The translations under genes were made by a program, and so were the position numbers. This document shows, one piece after another, positions 52,315 to 62,021 of a stretch of DNA of 64,000 bases. The first letter of the stretch is position 1; every line of letters starts with the position of its first letter. This DNA comes from Phycisphaerales bacterium. GTDB lineage: Bacteria; Planctomycetota; Phycisphaerae; Phycisphaerales; SM1A02. Below the pieces are notes generated by a model. The model did not search any database and had not been told where the DNA came from. It worked only from the letters and a program-made list of their open reading frames with translations. The DNA lies in contig SIAD01000011.1 in assembly GCA_009691915.1 (NCBI GenBank), positions 1 through 64,000 of the forward strand, written 5' to 3'.

Positions 52315-53280
52315 ATGGCCGCGATCCTTCCCTACTCCGACGACAGCATCGACCTTGCCTCGGGCATGATCCGCGACGGGAAAGTGGTGGCATTCGCGAC
52401 CGAGACGGTCTACGGACTCGGCGCAGACACCTTCAATCCCGACGCCATCGCGCGGGTCTACGAACTCAAGAATCGCCCGGGCGGGAATCCGCTCATCGCG
52501 CATGTCGTCGATCTGGCGATGGCCAAGGAAGTCAGCGACGGGTGGACGCGCCGCGCGATGCATCTGGTTGGGGCGTGCTGGCCGGGACCACTGACGATCA
52601 TCCTTCCCCGCAAGTCGTCGGTGCCTGCGAACGCGTCGGGGGGCCTCGCAACAATCGCCGTGCGAAGTCCCCGGCATCCACTGGCCCGGAGTCTCCTCTA
52701 CGGATGCTCACGGCCGATCAGTGCGCCCAGCGCCAATCGAAGCGGCGGTGTCTCGCCCACTTCCGCGCAGCATGTCGCGTCGGACTACAGCGATCAGCAG
52801 GACTTGCTGATCCTCGATGGCGGGCCGTGCACCGTCGGAATCGAGTCGACCGTCGTCGACCTCACGGAGTCGAAGGCGGTCGTGCGACGCCTTGGAAGTG
52901 TGTCCATCGAGCGCCTCGCGGAGATCCTTGGGGCCATCGAAGTCGATGTTTCAATTGAGCAGAACGCAAGCCCCGGTTCGGCGCTGCGCCACTATGCGCC
53001 GAGGATTCCCGCCACGCTGGTCGAGAAGGAGATAATCGCCCAGGTGCTAGCGAGCGGCCCTCCCGCGGTCGTCCTGTGCCTTGAGTCAACGGAAGTCGAG
53101 GCTCCCCATGTGCGGATTGTTCTCCCGCCTGAGGCGGATGGGTATGCCGCCGAGCTCTACAACGCGATGCGCCGCGCCGACACGACCGGATGTTCACGGA
53201 TGGTCATCGAGAGTCCGCCCCGGGCTCCCGGCCTCTGGAGCGCGATCCACGATCGGCTCGCTCGCGCGACTTCTCCCTGA
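52315..53280 (+). CDS. tsaC: L-threonylcarbamoyladenylate synthase (Sua5 type)
   Basis: This 321-residue enzyme makes threonylcarbamoyl-AMP from threonine, bicarbonate and ATP for t6A37 of tRNA. The YrdC domain (1-210) has GKVVAFATETVYGLGADTFNPDAIARVYELKNRPGGNPL, then CWPGPLTIILPRK, TIAVRSPRHPLARSLL, RPISAPSANRSGG and GIESTVVDL. The last 110 residues form the Sua5 C-terminal domain (SPGSALRHYAPRIPATLV), so this is the long form. It is 17 bases after the TolC-like gene in the same direction. Confidence 0.94.
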   Translation: MAAILPYSDDSIDLASGMIRDGKVVAFATETVYGLGADTFNPDAIARVYELKNRPGGNPLIAHVVDLAMAKEVSDGWTRRAMHLVGACWPGPLTIILPRKSSVPANASGGLATIAVRSPRHPLARSLLYGCSRPISAPSANRSGGVSPTSAQHVASDYSDQQDLLILDGGPCTVGIESTVVDLTESKAVVRRLGSVSIERLAEILGAIEVDVSIEQNASPGSALRHYAPRIPATLVEKEIIAQVLASGPPAVVLCLESTEVEAPHVRIVLPPEADGYAAELYNAMRRADTTGCSRMVIESPPRAPGLWSAIHDRLARATSP

Positions 53281-53290
53281 AACCGGCGCG

Positions 53291-54961
53291 TCACCAGTCG
53301 CGCATCGGGATGTTGACGCCGAGCCGGTCGGCGCACTTCTGCGCTGCGTCGTACCCGGCATCCGCGTGCCGGAACACTCCCATCATCGGATCATTCGTGA
53401 GGACCCGCTCCAGCCGCGCGGCAGCTTCCTTCGTTCCGTCGGCGACGACCACCTGCCCGGCGTGCTGGCTGAAACCGATTCCGACGCCTCCTCCATGATG
53501 GAAGCTGGCCCACGACGCGCCCGATGCGATGTTCACGGCGAAGTTGAGCAGCGCCCAGTCGCTGACGGCATCGGTGCCGTCGAGCATCCCCTCCGTCTCG
53601 CGATTGGGACTTGCAACTGAGCCGCAGTCAAGATGATCGCGCCCGATGACGATCGGAGCCTTCACTTCGCCCGAGGCCACCATCTCGTTGAAGCGAAGAC
53701 CGGCCCTGTGCCTTTCGCCGAGTCCCAGCCAGCAGATGCGCGCAGGCAGCCCCTGGAATGCGACGCGCTCCTGCGCCTTGCGGATCCACCTCGCAAGCGG
53801 CTCGTCCCTCGGAAACAGTTTGAGGATCGCCGCATCGGTGGCGTGGATGTCCAGGGGATCGCCCGAGAGCGCAGCCCAGCGGAACGGTCCGCGACCGACA
53901 CAGAACTGCGGACGGATGTACGCGGGGACGAATCCAGGAAACGCGAACGCGTCGACGAATCCCTGATCCTTCGCCCGCTGACGGATGTTGTTGCCGTAGT
54001 CGAAGGTGCGCGATCCCTTGCGCATGAAGGCAACCATCAGTCGGACATGCCGCTCCATCGACTGAAGCGCGAGGTTTCTGTATTGCTCGGGAGCATTCGC
54101 GCGCAGCGCATCGGCCGCCTCGCGCGTGAGACCTGCGGGGTAATACCCCTCAAGAGGATCGTGCGCGCTCGTCTGATCGGTGAGCGTCGCGGGGATGATC
54201 CCGCGTTCCCTGAGCCGCTCAAGGAGGTCGATCGCGTTGGCAAGCACTCCAACCGAGATCGCTTCACCGGCCTTCGCCAGCGCGACCGCACGGTCAATCC
54301 CGGTGTCAAGATCCTCATGAAACTCATCGAGGTACCGGTCCTTCACCCGCTTCTCAAGTCGCTCGCGGCATATCTCCGCGATCAGGCAGGTGCCATCATT
54401 CATGGTGATCGCAAGCGGCTGCGCCCCGCCCATTCCGCCGCAGCCGGCGGTCACATTGAGCGTTCCCGCAAGCGATCCCTTGAAGTGCTGCCTCGCACAT
54501 TCGGCGTAGGTCTCGTAGGTCCCTTGGAGGATCCCCTGCGTGCCGATGTAGATCCAGCTCCCGGCGGTCATCTGACCGAACATGATGAGTCCGCGGGCGG
54601 CGAGATCGTCGAAGTGCCCCTGCGTCGCCCAGTGCGGAACGAGATTCGAGTTGGCGATGAGGACCCGCGGCGCGTCGGCGTGAGTGCGCACGACTCCCAC
54701 TGGTTTGCCGCTCTGGATCAATAGAGTCTCATCCGTGCCGAGCGATTTGAGGCTCGCGACGATGGCATCGAACGCCGCCCACGAGCGCGCGGCCTGGCCG
54801 CGTCCTCCGTAGACGATGAGGTCCGCGGGCCGCTCCGCAACCTCGGGGTCGAGGTTGTTCATGAGCATGCGCATGGCCGCTTCCGCCGCCCAGGTCTTGC
54901 AGGTGAGTGTGTTTCCGCGCGGGGCGCGCTGGACCCGCGGCGACTGTTCAGTCAGGGGCAT
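53291..54961 (-). CDS. hutU: urocanate hydratase
   Basis: This 556-residue enzyme converts urocanate to imidazolonepropionate using a tightly bound NAD. Family blocks are [70 protein letters not shown] for the NAD Gly-rich loop, [30 protein letters not shown] with the active-site Cys just before it, and [23 protein letters not shown]. The start ATG at 54961 overlaps the end of hutH by 14 bases and gives the normal N-terminus. The pair hutH-hutU is transcribed leftward. Confidence 0.96.
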   Translation of the reverse strand: MPLTEQSPRVQRAPRGNTLTCKTWAAEAAMRMLMNNLDPEVAERPADLIVYGGRGQAARSWAAFDAIVASLKSLGTDETLLIQSGKPVGVVRTHADAPRVLIANSNLVPHWATQGHFDDLAARGLIMFGQMTAGSWIYIGTQGILQGTYETYAECARQHFKGSLAGTLNVTAGCGGMGGAQPLAITMNDGTCLIAEICRERLEKRVKDRYLDEFHEDLDTGIDRAVALAKAGEAISVGVLANAIDLLERLRERGIIPATLTDQTSAHDPLEGYYPAGLTREAADALRANAPEQYRNLALQSMERHVRLMVAFMRKGSRTFDYGNNIRQRAKDQGFVDAFAFPGFVPAYIRPQFCVGRGPFRWAALSGDPLDIHATDAAILKLFPRDEPLARWIRKAQERVAFQGLPARICWLGLGERHRAGLRFNEMVASGEVKAPIVIGRDHLDCGSVASPNRETEGMLDGTDAVSDWALLNFAVNIASGASWASFHHGGGVGIGFSQHAGQVVVADGTKEAAARLERVLTNDPMMGVFRHADAGYDAAQKCADRLGVNIPMRDW

Positions 54962-56546
54962 CGCTCGAGTGTAATCGTCCCGCCTGCGCGAACCCAACTT
55001 TCACTTCGGGGCACGCGCGAACCAGTACCCCATCCCGGATGGCCTCAGCAATCGCTGCGAGATCCTTGGCAGGGGGGCGGTCCTCCTTCAGGGGCGAGAC
55101 GAGTGCTCGGATTGCCGCGTGGGCGCGCTCGACGCCATCGCCGCTTCGCTGGGGCCGCTGATGCTCTAGGGCCTCGGCCATCACCAGAAATTCGCAGGCG
55201 ACGACATCACGCGCCAGTCGGACCGCGCTTGCGGCATGGAGCGCGCTTGTTGCCCCCATCGAGTTGTAATCCTCGATTCCCGCGCAGGTCGGGATGTTTC
55301 CGACGCTCGACGGATACGCCAGTGTTCGCAGCTCGTTGCAACAGGCCGCCGCCGAGTACTGCACGATCATGAAGCCGCTGTGCAGACCGGGACTCGCGGC
55401 CAGATGCGCTGGAAGATGGCTCTCGGGGTCGTGTCCCGCGAGGGCCCAGTAGATGCGCCGCTCCGCGATACCGCCTAGGTGCGAGAGGGCGATCTTCACG
55501 ACATCGAGGGCAATCGCCAGCGGCATCCCGTGAAAGTTGGCGCCACTCACGATGTCGACGCGGTCGTTCCCTGTTGCGAACACAAGCGGGTTGTCCGTGA
55601 CGGCACCGAGCTCGCGCGAGATCGCCGCCCCAGCGAATTCGAGCGCGTCGATCACCGCGCCGAGCACCTGAGGGGCCGCGCGGAGCGAATAGGGATCCTG
55701 CACACGAGGGTCCTGAGTGGCGTGACTCTGCGCAATCGTGCCGCCCCAGAGAAGCCCGCGCAGGTTTCGCGCCACCGTCACCTGCCCGGGCTGCCTGCGC
55801 ACCTCGTGGATGCGTTCGTCGAGCATCGCATGGGTCCCCCGGCACCCGTCAATCGCCATGGCGGTCGCCACGGTCGCGGCATGGGCAAGCGTCCACGCAT
55901 CGTCAAGGACGAGCGCACCGAGACCCGCCATCAGGTGCGTGCCGTTGAGAAGCGCGAGACCTTCCTTTTCCTCCAGCACGAGCGGCGCAATACCGCACGA
56001 CGCATGGGCCGAACGAGCGGCGCCACGCACCCCCTTGTAATGCACTTCTCCCTCGCCGATGAGCGCGAGTGCGATGTGCGCCAGCGGTGCAAGATCCCCG
56101 CTGGCCCCGACCGAGCCACGGCTGGGGACGATCGGTGTGATGGCGTGATTGAGGTGGAGAAGGATGGAGTCGACGACTTCGCTGCGGACCCCGGAGTGGC
56201 CTCGGGCAAGGCTCGCAGCGAGCACGACCATCGTCGCACGAACCGTCTCGCCATCAAGTGGCTCACCGAGCCCGGCGCTGTGCGACCTGACGATGTTCAA
56301 CTGGAGTTGCGTAAGGTCCTTCGCGTCGAGCCGGACGCTTGCAAAGCTGCCGAATCCCGTATTGATCCCGTAGAGCGCGGTTCCGCCGCGGGCCTGCGCC
56401 AACATCGCCGAGCGCGCGAGATCCATCGCCCGGCGCGCCTCAGCACCGAGCGCCACGCATCCCGCCCCCCGCGCGACCGCCACCACCTCCCGGATCGAAA
56501 TCGGTCGAGCGTCGAGTGTGATCGTCTCAGCAGCCGTTGACTTCAC
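54948..56546 (-). CDS. hutH: histidine ammonia-lyase
   Basis: This 532-residue lyase converts histidine to urocanate and ammonia. The active-site MIO cofactor forms from the Ala-Ser-Gly of [16 protein letters not shown], which is intact. Further family blocks are [95 protein letters not shown] and [24 protein letters not shown]. The start is taken as the GTG at 56546 ([12 protein letters not shown]), since the region before it is unlike any HutH. It heads the hutHU unit. HutG-like and other Hut functions lie elsewhere. Confidence 0.95.
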   Translation of the reverse strand: MKSTAAETITLDARPISIREVVAVARGAGCVALGAEARRAMDLARSAMLAQARGGTALYGINTGFGSFASVRLDAKDLTQLQLNIVRSHSAGLGEPLDGETVRATMVVLAASLARGHSGVRSEVVDSILLHLNHAITPIVPSRGSVGASGDLAPLAHIALALIGEGEVHYKGVRGAARSAHASCGIAPLVLEEKEGLALLNGTHLMAGLGALVLDDAWTLAHAATVATAMAIDGCRGTHAMLDERIHEVRRQPGQVTVARNLRGLLWGGTIAQSHATQDPRVQDPYSLRAAPQVLGAVIDALEFAGAAISRELGAVTDNPLVFATGNDRVDIVSGANFHGMPLAIALDVVKIALSHLGGIAERRIYWALAGHDPESHLPAHLAASPGLHSGFMIVQYSAAACCNELRTLAYPSSVGNIPTCAGIEDYNSMGATSALHAASAVRLARDVVACEFLVMAEALEHQRPQRSGDGVERAHAAIRALVSPLKEDRPPAKDLAAIAEAIRDGVLVRACPEVKVGFAQAGRLHSSDAPD

Positions 56547-56603
56547 AGAGGCGAGCGTACGCCGAGTTTGCGAAGCACGGCGTGTGCGGATACACCTTCG
56601 CCG

Positions 56604-57506
56604 ATGAGCCCCACCGACTCCGCCGGCGCGCGCGCCGATGCCCACGGCTCCAGCAGCGCGCGGCGCGCATCGTCCTTTATGGAGCGCGGCTGGATCCGCG
56701 GGGCGTTTCTCACACTCGCAATCGGCGCCTCCATCTGGATCGGCATCGCCGCGAGCTCTCTGGGTGTCGATGCGCGAGGCGTGGCGACGGGCACGATCGC
56801 TCTCTCGACGAGCACGGGGTCTGCCGCGATCGTCCTGTTGGGGCTCTTCGCTGTCGCGACGGTAATCGCCGCGGCTGTCGGACGACTCGTCAACGCCGTC
56901 GTCGGACTTTTCGTCCTCGGCGCGGTCCTGACCGCCTTCTCGATGCGCACTGGCGCCATCAGCAGCGCGGTGTTCGACTCGGCCTCGCTGAGTTCAATCG
57001 GCATCGAGGCGCTCTTGTGGACGCTGCCGGTAGCCATCGGGGTTGTCGTCGTCTTTCGCGTTGCCGGACCGCTTCCCGATGTGCCGCCGCGCCATGACGA
57101 GGGGCCGTGGTGGCGCGAGTACTTCGATCTCGAGGCGCTACGCGCGAGCCTTGTCGGCGGGCTGCTGCCCATCGTCGCTTGGCTCCTCGTGCGCTCCGTC
57201 ATGAAGGGCCAGGCAATCGGCGGCGCCTGCGTCGGCGGGATTGCCGTGGGGATGGCATTTCGGTTGGTCGCGCCCAGGATCCAGCCGGCCATCGCCTTCA
57301 TCTCGCCGATCCTTCTCATGGGTGGCTACCAGTGGTTCGTGGCCTCGCGGCTCCGAGTCGGCGCCGACGCGCTCTTCGCCGCGACGCTCCTTCCGCCGGA
57401 ACTCTGCGTGATGCCTCTCGACACCGTGGCGGGGACTCTTCTGGGTGTCGCCATCGGAATTGGATGGGCTCGGAGTTTTCGCAAGACCGATACGATCCAC
57501 TCGTGA
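56604..57506 (+). CDS. hypothetical multi-pass membrane protein
   Basis: This 300-residue protein has about seven hydrophobic segments (for example FLTLAIGASIWIGIAA, AAIVLLGLFAVATVIAAAV, AVVGLFVLGAVLTAF, ALLWTLPVAIGVVVVF, SLVGGLLPIVAWLLV, GGACVGGIAVGMAF, FISPILLMGGYQWFV and TVAGTLLGVAIGIGW). No conserved motif is recognised, so no function can be given. It lies between hutH, on the other strand, and a PfkB kinase gene, whose GTG start overlaps its stop (GTGA). The first 30 residues before the membrane part are Ala/Ser-rich and without a signal. Confidence 0.72.
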   Translation: MSPTDSAGARADAHGSSSARRASSFMERGWIRGAFLTLAIGASIWIGIAASSLGVDARGVATGTIALSTSTGSAAIVLLGLFAVATVIAAAVGRLVNAVVGLFVLGAVLTAFSMRTGAISSAVFDSASLSSIGIEALLWTLPVAIGVVVVFRVAGPLPDVPPRHDEGPWWREYFDLEALRASLVGGLLPIVAWLLVRSVMKGQAIGGACVGGIAVGMAFRLVAPRIQPAIAFISPILLMGGYQWFVASRLRVGADALFAATLLPPELCVMPLDTVAGTLLGVAIGIGWARSFRKTDTIHS

Positions 57507-58417
57507 AGCTCGTTGTCACCGGCACAATCGGGATCGACACCGTCTACACGCCGCGTGCGAGCCGCGAGGGAGTTTCCGGCGGGAGCGCCGCCTACTTCGC
57601 CGCCGCCGCAAGCCACATGGGTCCGGTCGGTGTCGTCGCCGTTGTCGGCGGCGACTGGCCCAAGGAGCACGAAGCCATCCTCCGCGCACTCCCGGGAGTT
57701 TCACTCGATGGGCTGGAGTCGCGCGCGGGTTCGCGCACTTTCGCCTGGGGTGGGCGCTACTTCGAGGATGTCAATCGCCGCGAAACGCTCTTCACCGAAG
57801 TCGGCGTTCTGCAGGAGACGCCGCCGTCTGTCCCCGACTCCTACCGGGCCGCCGAGTTCATCTTTCTCGGCAACACCCATCCCGCAGTGCAGCTTGGGTT
57901 TCTCGACCAGTTTCCCGAGAGGCAACTGGTTGTTGCCGACACCATGGACTTGTGGATCCGCACCGCCCACGGAGACCTGATGTCGCTCCTGGGACGGGTC
58001 GACGGCGTGATCGTCAATGACTCGGAGGCGGCCGAACTCACCGGGATGCGCAATGCGATCAGTGCCGCGCAGAAACTCCTGGATTTCGGCCCTCGATTCG
58101 TCGTCGTCAAGAAGGGAGAGCACGGGGCGATCCTTATCCACCCCGAGGGTCGCGCGGTTCTGCCCGCGTTTCCGGTGGAGGAGGTGGCGGTCGTCGATCC
58201 GACCGGAGCCGGCGATTCCTTTGCCGGAGGATTCATGGGCTACCTCGCTCGTGAGGGGCGCGGAGACTTCAAGGCACTGCAAGCCGCGATGGCCTACGGG
58301 ACCGTCCTTGCGAGTTTCACCCTCGAAGCCTTCGGGCTCGACCGGCTCCGAGAATTGAAGCCCGGCGAGATTGATCGACGGCTGCGACAGTTTCAGCAGA
58401 TCGCGCGCGTGGGCTGA
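57503..58417 (+). CDS. PfkB-family carbohydrate/nucleoside kinase
   Basis: This 304-residue ribokinase-like kinase starts at a GTG in the previous stop. It has LVVTGTIGIDTVYTP, GGSAAYFAAAASHMGPVGVVAVVGGDW, VNDSEAAELTGM and the C-terminal signature VVDPTGAGDSFAGGFMGYLA with the catalytic Asp. Substrates of the family include sugars and nucleosides; the DTVYTPRASREGVSGGSAAYFA segment is of the type seen in planctomycete PfkB proteins of unknown substrate. It is followed without gap by the peptidase gene and is upstream of murQ, so a sugar role within that stretch is possible. Confidence 0.88.
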   Translation: MKLVVTGTIGIDTVYTPRASREGVSGGSAAYFAAAASHMGPVGVVAVVGGDWPKEHEAILRALPGVSLDGLESRAGSRTFAWGGRYFEDVNRRETLFTEVGVLQETPPSVPDSYRAAEFIFLGNTHPAVQLGFLDQFPERQLVVADTMDLWIRTAHGDLMSLLGRVDGVIVNDSEAAELTGMRNAISAAQKLLDFGPRFVVVKKGEHGAILIHPEGRAVLPAFPVEEVAVVDPTGAGDSFAGGFMGYLAREGRGDFKALQAAMAYGTVLASFTLEAFGLDRLRELKPGEIDRRLRQFQQIARVG

Positions 58418-60430
58418 ATGAGAGTCATCGCTCTCATCCTCGCTGGCGCCATCGCGGCGTGCGCCTTCTCTCAGGGGGAGTCCGGCGTCGTCCGCGACAT
58501 CCGATGGGACATTGATGGTGGCGTCGCGTGGTTTCGCCGAGATGGACACTGGCGGACCGTTGACCTCGACACCGGCGCAATCACCGATGCCCCCGCGGGC
58601 ACCAAACCGCCTGAAGTGCAGGAGCCTTCCCGCGCAGTGATGCGTGGAGTACCTCCAGGGCGGGGACGCCAGCGGCCGCTTGAACTCTCTGCGGATGGAT
58701 CGCGCAGCGCGGTCACGCAGAAGGGAAACCTGTTTGTCAAGTGTGGCGGGGAGTCCAAGCGCGCAGTGACCGCCGACGGCCACGAGACCTTGCGCTACGG
58801 CACGGCGAGCTGGGTCTACGGCGAAGAGCTTGACCAGTCGACCGGCATGTGGTGGAGCCCCGACTCGAAGCGCCTGGCGTTCTACAAGTTCGACGACTCG
58901 AAGGTGCCTGAGTTCCACTTGCTCTCAGGCCTCTCTGGCATCCGCACCGCAGTCGAGTCCGAGCGGTATCCCAAGCCGGGGGACCCAAATCCCGTCGCGA
59001 CGCTCGCCATCCTTGATGCGGAGGCGTTCTGTGCTGATCCCACGGGCGATCCCCTGACGAATGTCGTGTTGATCGCCGTCGGCGACGCCGACCAGTACAT
59101 ATATGGAGTCGAGTGGTCGAAGTCGGGTGGTGAACTTCTCTTCCACCGCCTTTCCCGCAGGCACGATGTTCTCGAACTATGCGCCGCGGACGCCAGAACC
59201 GGCGAGGTCCGTGTCATCCTGCGCGAGCAACAGGTCCACTGGACTCATCACATACCGGAGATGAGGTTCCTCGACGACGGTCGGCGATTCCTCTGGGCCT
59301 CCGAGCGCACCGGATTCAAGCAGTACGAACTTCGTTCGCTCGACTCCGGTCAGATCGTTCCGCTCACTTCCGGCGCGTTTCCCGCGGATCGCATCCAGAA
59401 GGTCGATGAAGCGGGGGGAGCGTTCTACTACAGCGCGTATCCGGCGCCGACCGCGGTGAATTCGCAGCTCATGGCAGCGAAGCTTGACGGTTCGGGACAG
59501 CGGCGGCTGACTCCCGACGATCTCCACTATGGCCGCTACAAGATCGCCCCCGGCGGGGGCTGGTTCGCCGCCACCGACGAATCTGTTTCGCGCCGGGCGT
59601 CGACCCGGATCTATACGAACCAGGGCGCGCTCCTCGCCACGCTGGCGCAGGGGGAGTCGGATCCGTGGACTCCGATGGGACTCCGGCCTCCTCTACTCAA
59701 GAAGTTCAAGTCCGCCGATGGGGTCACCGACATTTACGGGGTCGTCCACTATCCGAAAGGATTCGATCCCGGTTCCGAGTGGCCGATCATCGTCGCGGTC
59801 TATGGCGGCCCGTACTTTCGGACCGTCGACGGCTCCTTCGCCGATCAACCCGAGCCCTGCGACCACGGGTTCGTAACGCTGCGGGTGGACAATCGAGGGA
59901 CGCCGGGGCGGGGCAAGGCGTTCGAGGACGCGACCTACATGGCGCTCGGGATCGCGGACCTGGATGACCAGGCGGCCGCAGTGAGGCAGCTGGGCGCGGA
60001 GCCAGGAATGGATGAGCTCCGTGTTGGGATCACCGGGCTTTCCTACGGCGGGTATCTCTCTGCGCTGGCGCTTGTGCGATATCCGGAGGTCTTCAGCGCG
60101 GCCGTCGCCGAGAGTGGCCCGATGGACTGGCGCCAGTACGACTCGATCTACACCGAGCGATTCATGAGGACTCCACAGGAGAATCCGGCGGGGTACGACG
60201 CAGGCAGCGTCGTCGTCCATGCCGATCGCATGAAGGGGCATCTCCTTCTCGTACACGGCATGCAGGATGACAATGTGCATCCCACGAATGCGTTCGCGCT
60301 CGCGCAGCGGCTCTACGACCGAGGCTTCGACTTCGAGATGAGGCTCTATCCGCGCGCGGGCCACGGAGGATTCGGGCAATCGGAGTTTGACGCAAAGTGG
60401 CGGTTCTTTGGGAAGTGGCTTCAGCCATGA
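58418..60430 (+). CDS. dipeptidyl-peptidase IV-like S9 serine peptidase
   Basis: This 670-residue exported protein has a signal peptide (about 1-19), a DPP-IV N-terminal propeller domain (RYGTASWVYGEELDQSTGMWWSPDSKRLAFYKFDDS, with the Glu-Glu motif for the substrate N-terminus) and a C-terminal hydrolase domain: FVTLRVDNRGTPGRGKAFED, the nucleophile Ser in GITGLSYGGYLS, HGMQDDNVHP with the Asp, and the His in RAGHGGFGQ. DPP-IV-type enzymes remove N-terminal dipeptides with Pro or Ala in the second position, usually in the periplasm. It starts one base after the PfkB stop and overlaps murQ by four bases. Confidence 0.92.
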   Translation: MRVIALILAGAIAACAFSQGESGVVRDIRWDIDGGVAWFRRDGHWRTVDLDTGAITDAPAGTKPPEVQEPSRAVMRGVPPGRGRQRPLELSADGSRSAVTQKGNLFVKCGGESKRAVTADGHETLRYGTASWVYGEELDQSTGMWWSPDSKRLAFYKFDDSKVPEFHLLSGLSGIRTAVESERYPKPGDPNPVATLAILDAEAFCADPTGDPLTNVVLIAVGDADQYIYGVEWSKSGGELLFHRLSRRHDVLELCAADARTGEVRVILREQQVHWTHHIPEMRFLDDGRRFLWASERTGFKQYELRSLDSGQIVPLTSGAFPADRIQKVDEAGGAFYYSAYPAPTAVNSQLMAAKLDGSGQRRLTPDDLHYGRYKIAPGGGWFAATDESVSRRASTRIYTNQGALLATLAQGESDPWTPMGLRPPLLKKFKSADGVTDIYGVVHYPKGFDPGSEWPIIVAVYGGPYFRTVDGSFADQPEPCDHGFVTLRVDNRGTPGRGKAFEDATYMALGIADLDDQAAAVRQLGAEPGMDELRVGITGLSYGGYLSALALVRYPEVFSAAVAESGPMDWRQYDSIYTERFMRTPQENPAGYDAGSVVVHADRMKGHLLLVHGMQDDNVHPTNAFALAQRLYDRGFDFEMRLYPRAGHGGFGQSEFDAKWRFFGKWLQP

Positions 60431-61359
60431 GCCAGTCGCTGCCCCCCGACCGTTCTCATGTGGCGGTGGAACAGCGCAATCCAGCCTCGAGCAGTTTCGA
60501 CGAGCTCTCGACGCGCGAGCAACTGGCCATCATGGTGCGCGATCACGAGGCGGTGACCGTGGCGGTCGCTGCCGCGTCGGACGCGCTCGCCGCCTTCATC
60601 GACGCGCTCGAAGTGCGAGTGCGCGGCGGCGGTCGTCTCTTCTACTGTGGAGCGGGGACTTCGGGACGGCTCGGAGTTCTCGACGCAGCCGAGTGTCCGC
60701 CGACTTTCCTCTGCGACCCTTCGCAGATCGTCGGTCTCATCGCGGGCGGCGATGCAGCGCTGCGGAAAAGCAGCGAACGCCGGGAGGACGAGTTCGATGG
60801 CACCCATGCGGAGTTCGCAGCGCATGGCGTCGGGGCGCGTGACACGGTCGTGGCGATCGCAGCGGGGGGGACGACCCCGTACGCGCTCGGTGCCCTCGTT
60901 GACGCGAAGGCGCGGGGCGCACTCACAGCGTTTCTGACTTCGTCGGCGCGCGAAGTGCCCCGGGATTGCGACCATTTCCTTGTGCTTGCAACCGGCCCCG
61001 AAGTCCTGACCGGATCAACGAGGCTCAAGGCAGGCTCGGCGACGAAGCTCGCGCTCAACTGCATCACCACGATTCTCTTTGCGAAGCTCGGCAAGATCCA
61101 CGGCAACCTGATGGTCGACCTCGCAGCGACCAACGACAAGCTCGTCGATCGCGCCATCCGCACGCTCTGCCAGTTCGACCCAGCGCTGACACGCGACGCC
61201 GCGGCAGCCTTGCTGCGCGAGGCCGACGGCCGCGTCAAGGTCGCCATCGTCATGCGCTCGCTTGGCCTCGGCGCGTCCGACGCGCGCTCTCTCCTCGACG
61301 CCTCTGGTGGATCGCTGCGCCGCGCGCTTGAGACAAAAAAAAACGCGGCCCCGCGTTGA
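60427..61359 (+). CDS. murQ: N-acetylmuramic acid 6-phosphate etherase
   Basis: MurQ cleaves the lactyl ether of MurNAc-6-phosphate to give GlcNAc-6-phosphate during peptidoglycan recycling. The 310-residue SIS-domain protein has FYCGAGTSGRLGVLDAAECPPTF with the catalytic Glu, VGLIAGGDAALRKSSE, VVAIAAGGTTPYALGAL, TRLKAGSATKLALNCITT, GNLMVDLAATNDKLVDRA and the C-terminal LGLGASDARSLLDASGGSLRRAL. Length is normal. The last eight codons and the stop lie inside the hairpin and A-tract that terminate the HU gene on the opposite strand. A MurNAc-6-P-producing kinase is not in the window. Confidence 0.95.
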   Translation: MSQSLPPDRSHVAVEQRNPASSSFDELSTREQLAIMVRDHEAVTVAVAAASDALAAFIDALEVRVRGGGRLFYCGAGTSGRLGVLDAAECPPTFLCDPSQIVGLIAGGDAALRKSSERREDEFDGTHAEFAAHGVGARDTVVAIAAGGTTPYALGALVDAKARGALTAFLTSSAREVPRDCDHFLVLATGPEVLTGSTRLKAGSATKLALNCITTILFAKLGKIHGNLMVDLAATNDKLVDRAIRTLCQFDPALTRDAAAALLREADGRVKVAIVMRSLGLGASDARSLLDASGGSLRRALETKKNAAPR

Positions 61360-61371
61360 TGCGGGACCGCG
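61335..61371 (-). terminator. intrinsic terminator of the HU gene, inside the murQ 3' end
   Basis: Read leftward, a hairpin of ten pairs with one mismatch (61371-61344; CGCGG-T-CCCGC pairs with GCGGG-C-CCGCG, loop ATCAAC) is followed by nine T's (61343-61335). It begins 22 bases after the HU stop. The same bases encode the last residues of murQ. Confidence 0.9.
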
Positions 61372-61392
61372 TGAACTGACGAGTTCAGCGAA

Positions 61393-61794
61393 TCAGCTGA
61401 CGAGGGTGTTGAGACCCTTGGTCGGACGAATCCGAACCTTCTTGCTCGCGGGCTTCGCCTTGAAGACCTGAGTCTCGCCGGTGAATGGGTTCACGCCGGT
61501 TCGCTCCTTGGTGGCGGGCTTCTTGACAGTCTTCATCTTCATGAGACCCATGAAGCTGAACACGCCCGGGCCGCGGCCGCCGAGATCGCTGCCGATCATC
61601 GTGCCGAGGTTCTCAAAGAGCTCCTTGACGACGCCCTTCTTGAGGTCGCATGCGCAAGCGAGTTCTGCGATCACCTGACTGCGGGTTCGGACCTTCGAAC
61701 TCGGAGTCGGCTTGTAAGCCTTCTTCGTGTTCTTGGTGGTCTTCGAGTGCTTCGTTGCCTTCTTTGCGGGCGACTTCTTGGTCATTGTTGCCAT
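61393..61794 (-). CDS. HU-family DNA-binding protein with lysine-rich N-terminal tail
   Basis: This 133-residue protein has a lysine-rich, Ala/Pro-rich N-terminal tail of about 35 residues (KKSPAKKATKHSK type, like histone H1 tails), then an HU fold: SQVIAELACACDLKKGVVKELFENLGTMIGSDL, GVFSFMGLMKMKTVKKPATKERTGVNPFTGETQVFKAKPASKKVRIRP, of which the GVNPFTGE and Lys/Arg arms form the DNA-contacting beta-arm. It probably compacts the nucleoid. AAAGGA precedes the ATG at 61794. Nearly all family members in planctomycetes carry such a tail. It has its own terminator. Confidence 0.92.
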   Translation of the reverse strand: MATMTKKSPAKKATKHSKTTKNTKKAYKPTPSSKVRTRSQVIAELACACDLKKGVVKELFENLGTMIGSDLGGRGPGVFSFMGLMKMKTVKKPATKERTGVNPFTGETQVFKAKPASKKVRIRPTKGLNTLVS

Positions 61795-61902
61795 TGGTTC
61801 GATGTCCTTTCTATTGCCGTTCCATGTCGAGCATGTCGAGCATGACGGCTCTTGTCGAGAAACTGGTCTCGCTCCCAGCCGCACAGAGCATGCGGCAGCG
61901 TG

Positions 61903-61932
61903 AATGTAGAGCCACTAGATGGCGCGCCGCAA
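61903..61932 (-). promoter_or_regulatory. candidate HU promoter
   Basis: Read leftward, TTGCGG (61932-61927) and TACATT (61908-61903) are separated by 18 bp, about 108 bases before the HU start codon. The remainder of the 227-base gap to ugd holds a tandem 9-base repeat GTCGAGCAT (about 61825-61842) and nothing else recognisable. The hexamers are imperfect, so this is tentative. Confidence 0.3.
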
Positions 61933-62021
61933 GGGCAGGGCGCGAAAAATCCCTACATTTCGGGCAGTTTCTGAGTGGTCCGATCTGGGGTCCGCCCGCG
62001 GTCCCTCCCGGAGGTCCCGTG

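Noticed and set aside
61825-61842. Tandem nine-base repeat GTCGAGCAT between HU and ugd
   Set aside because: Only two copies, no spacing pattern and no link with a promoter, so no function can be argued.
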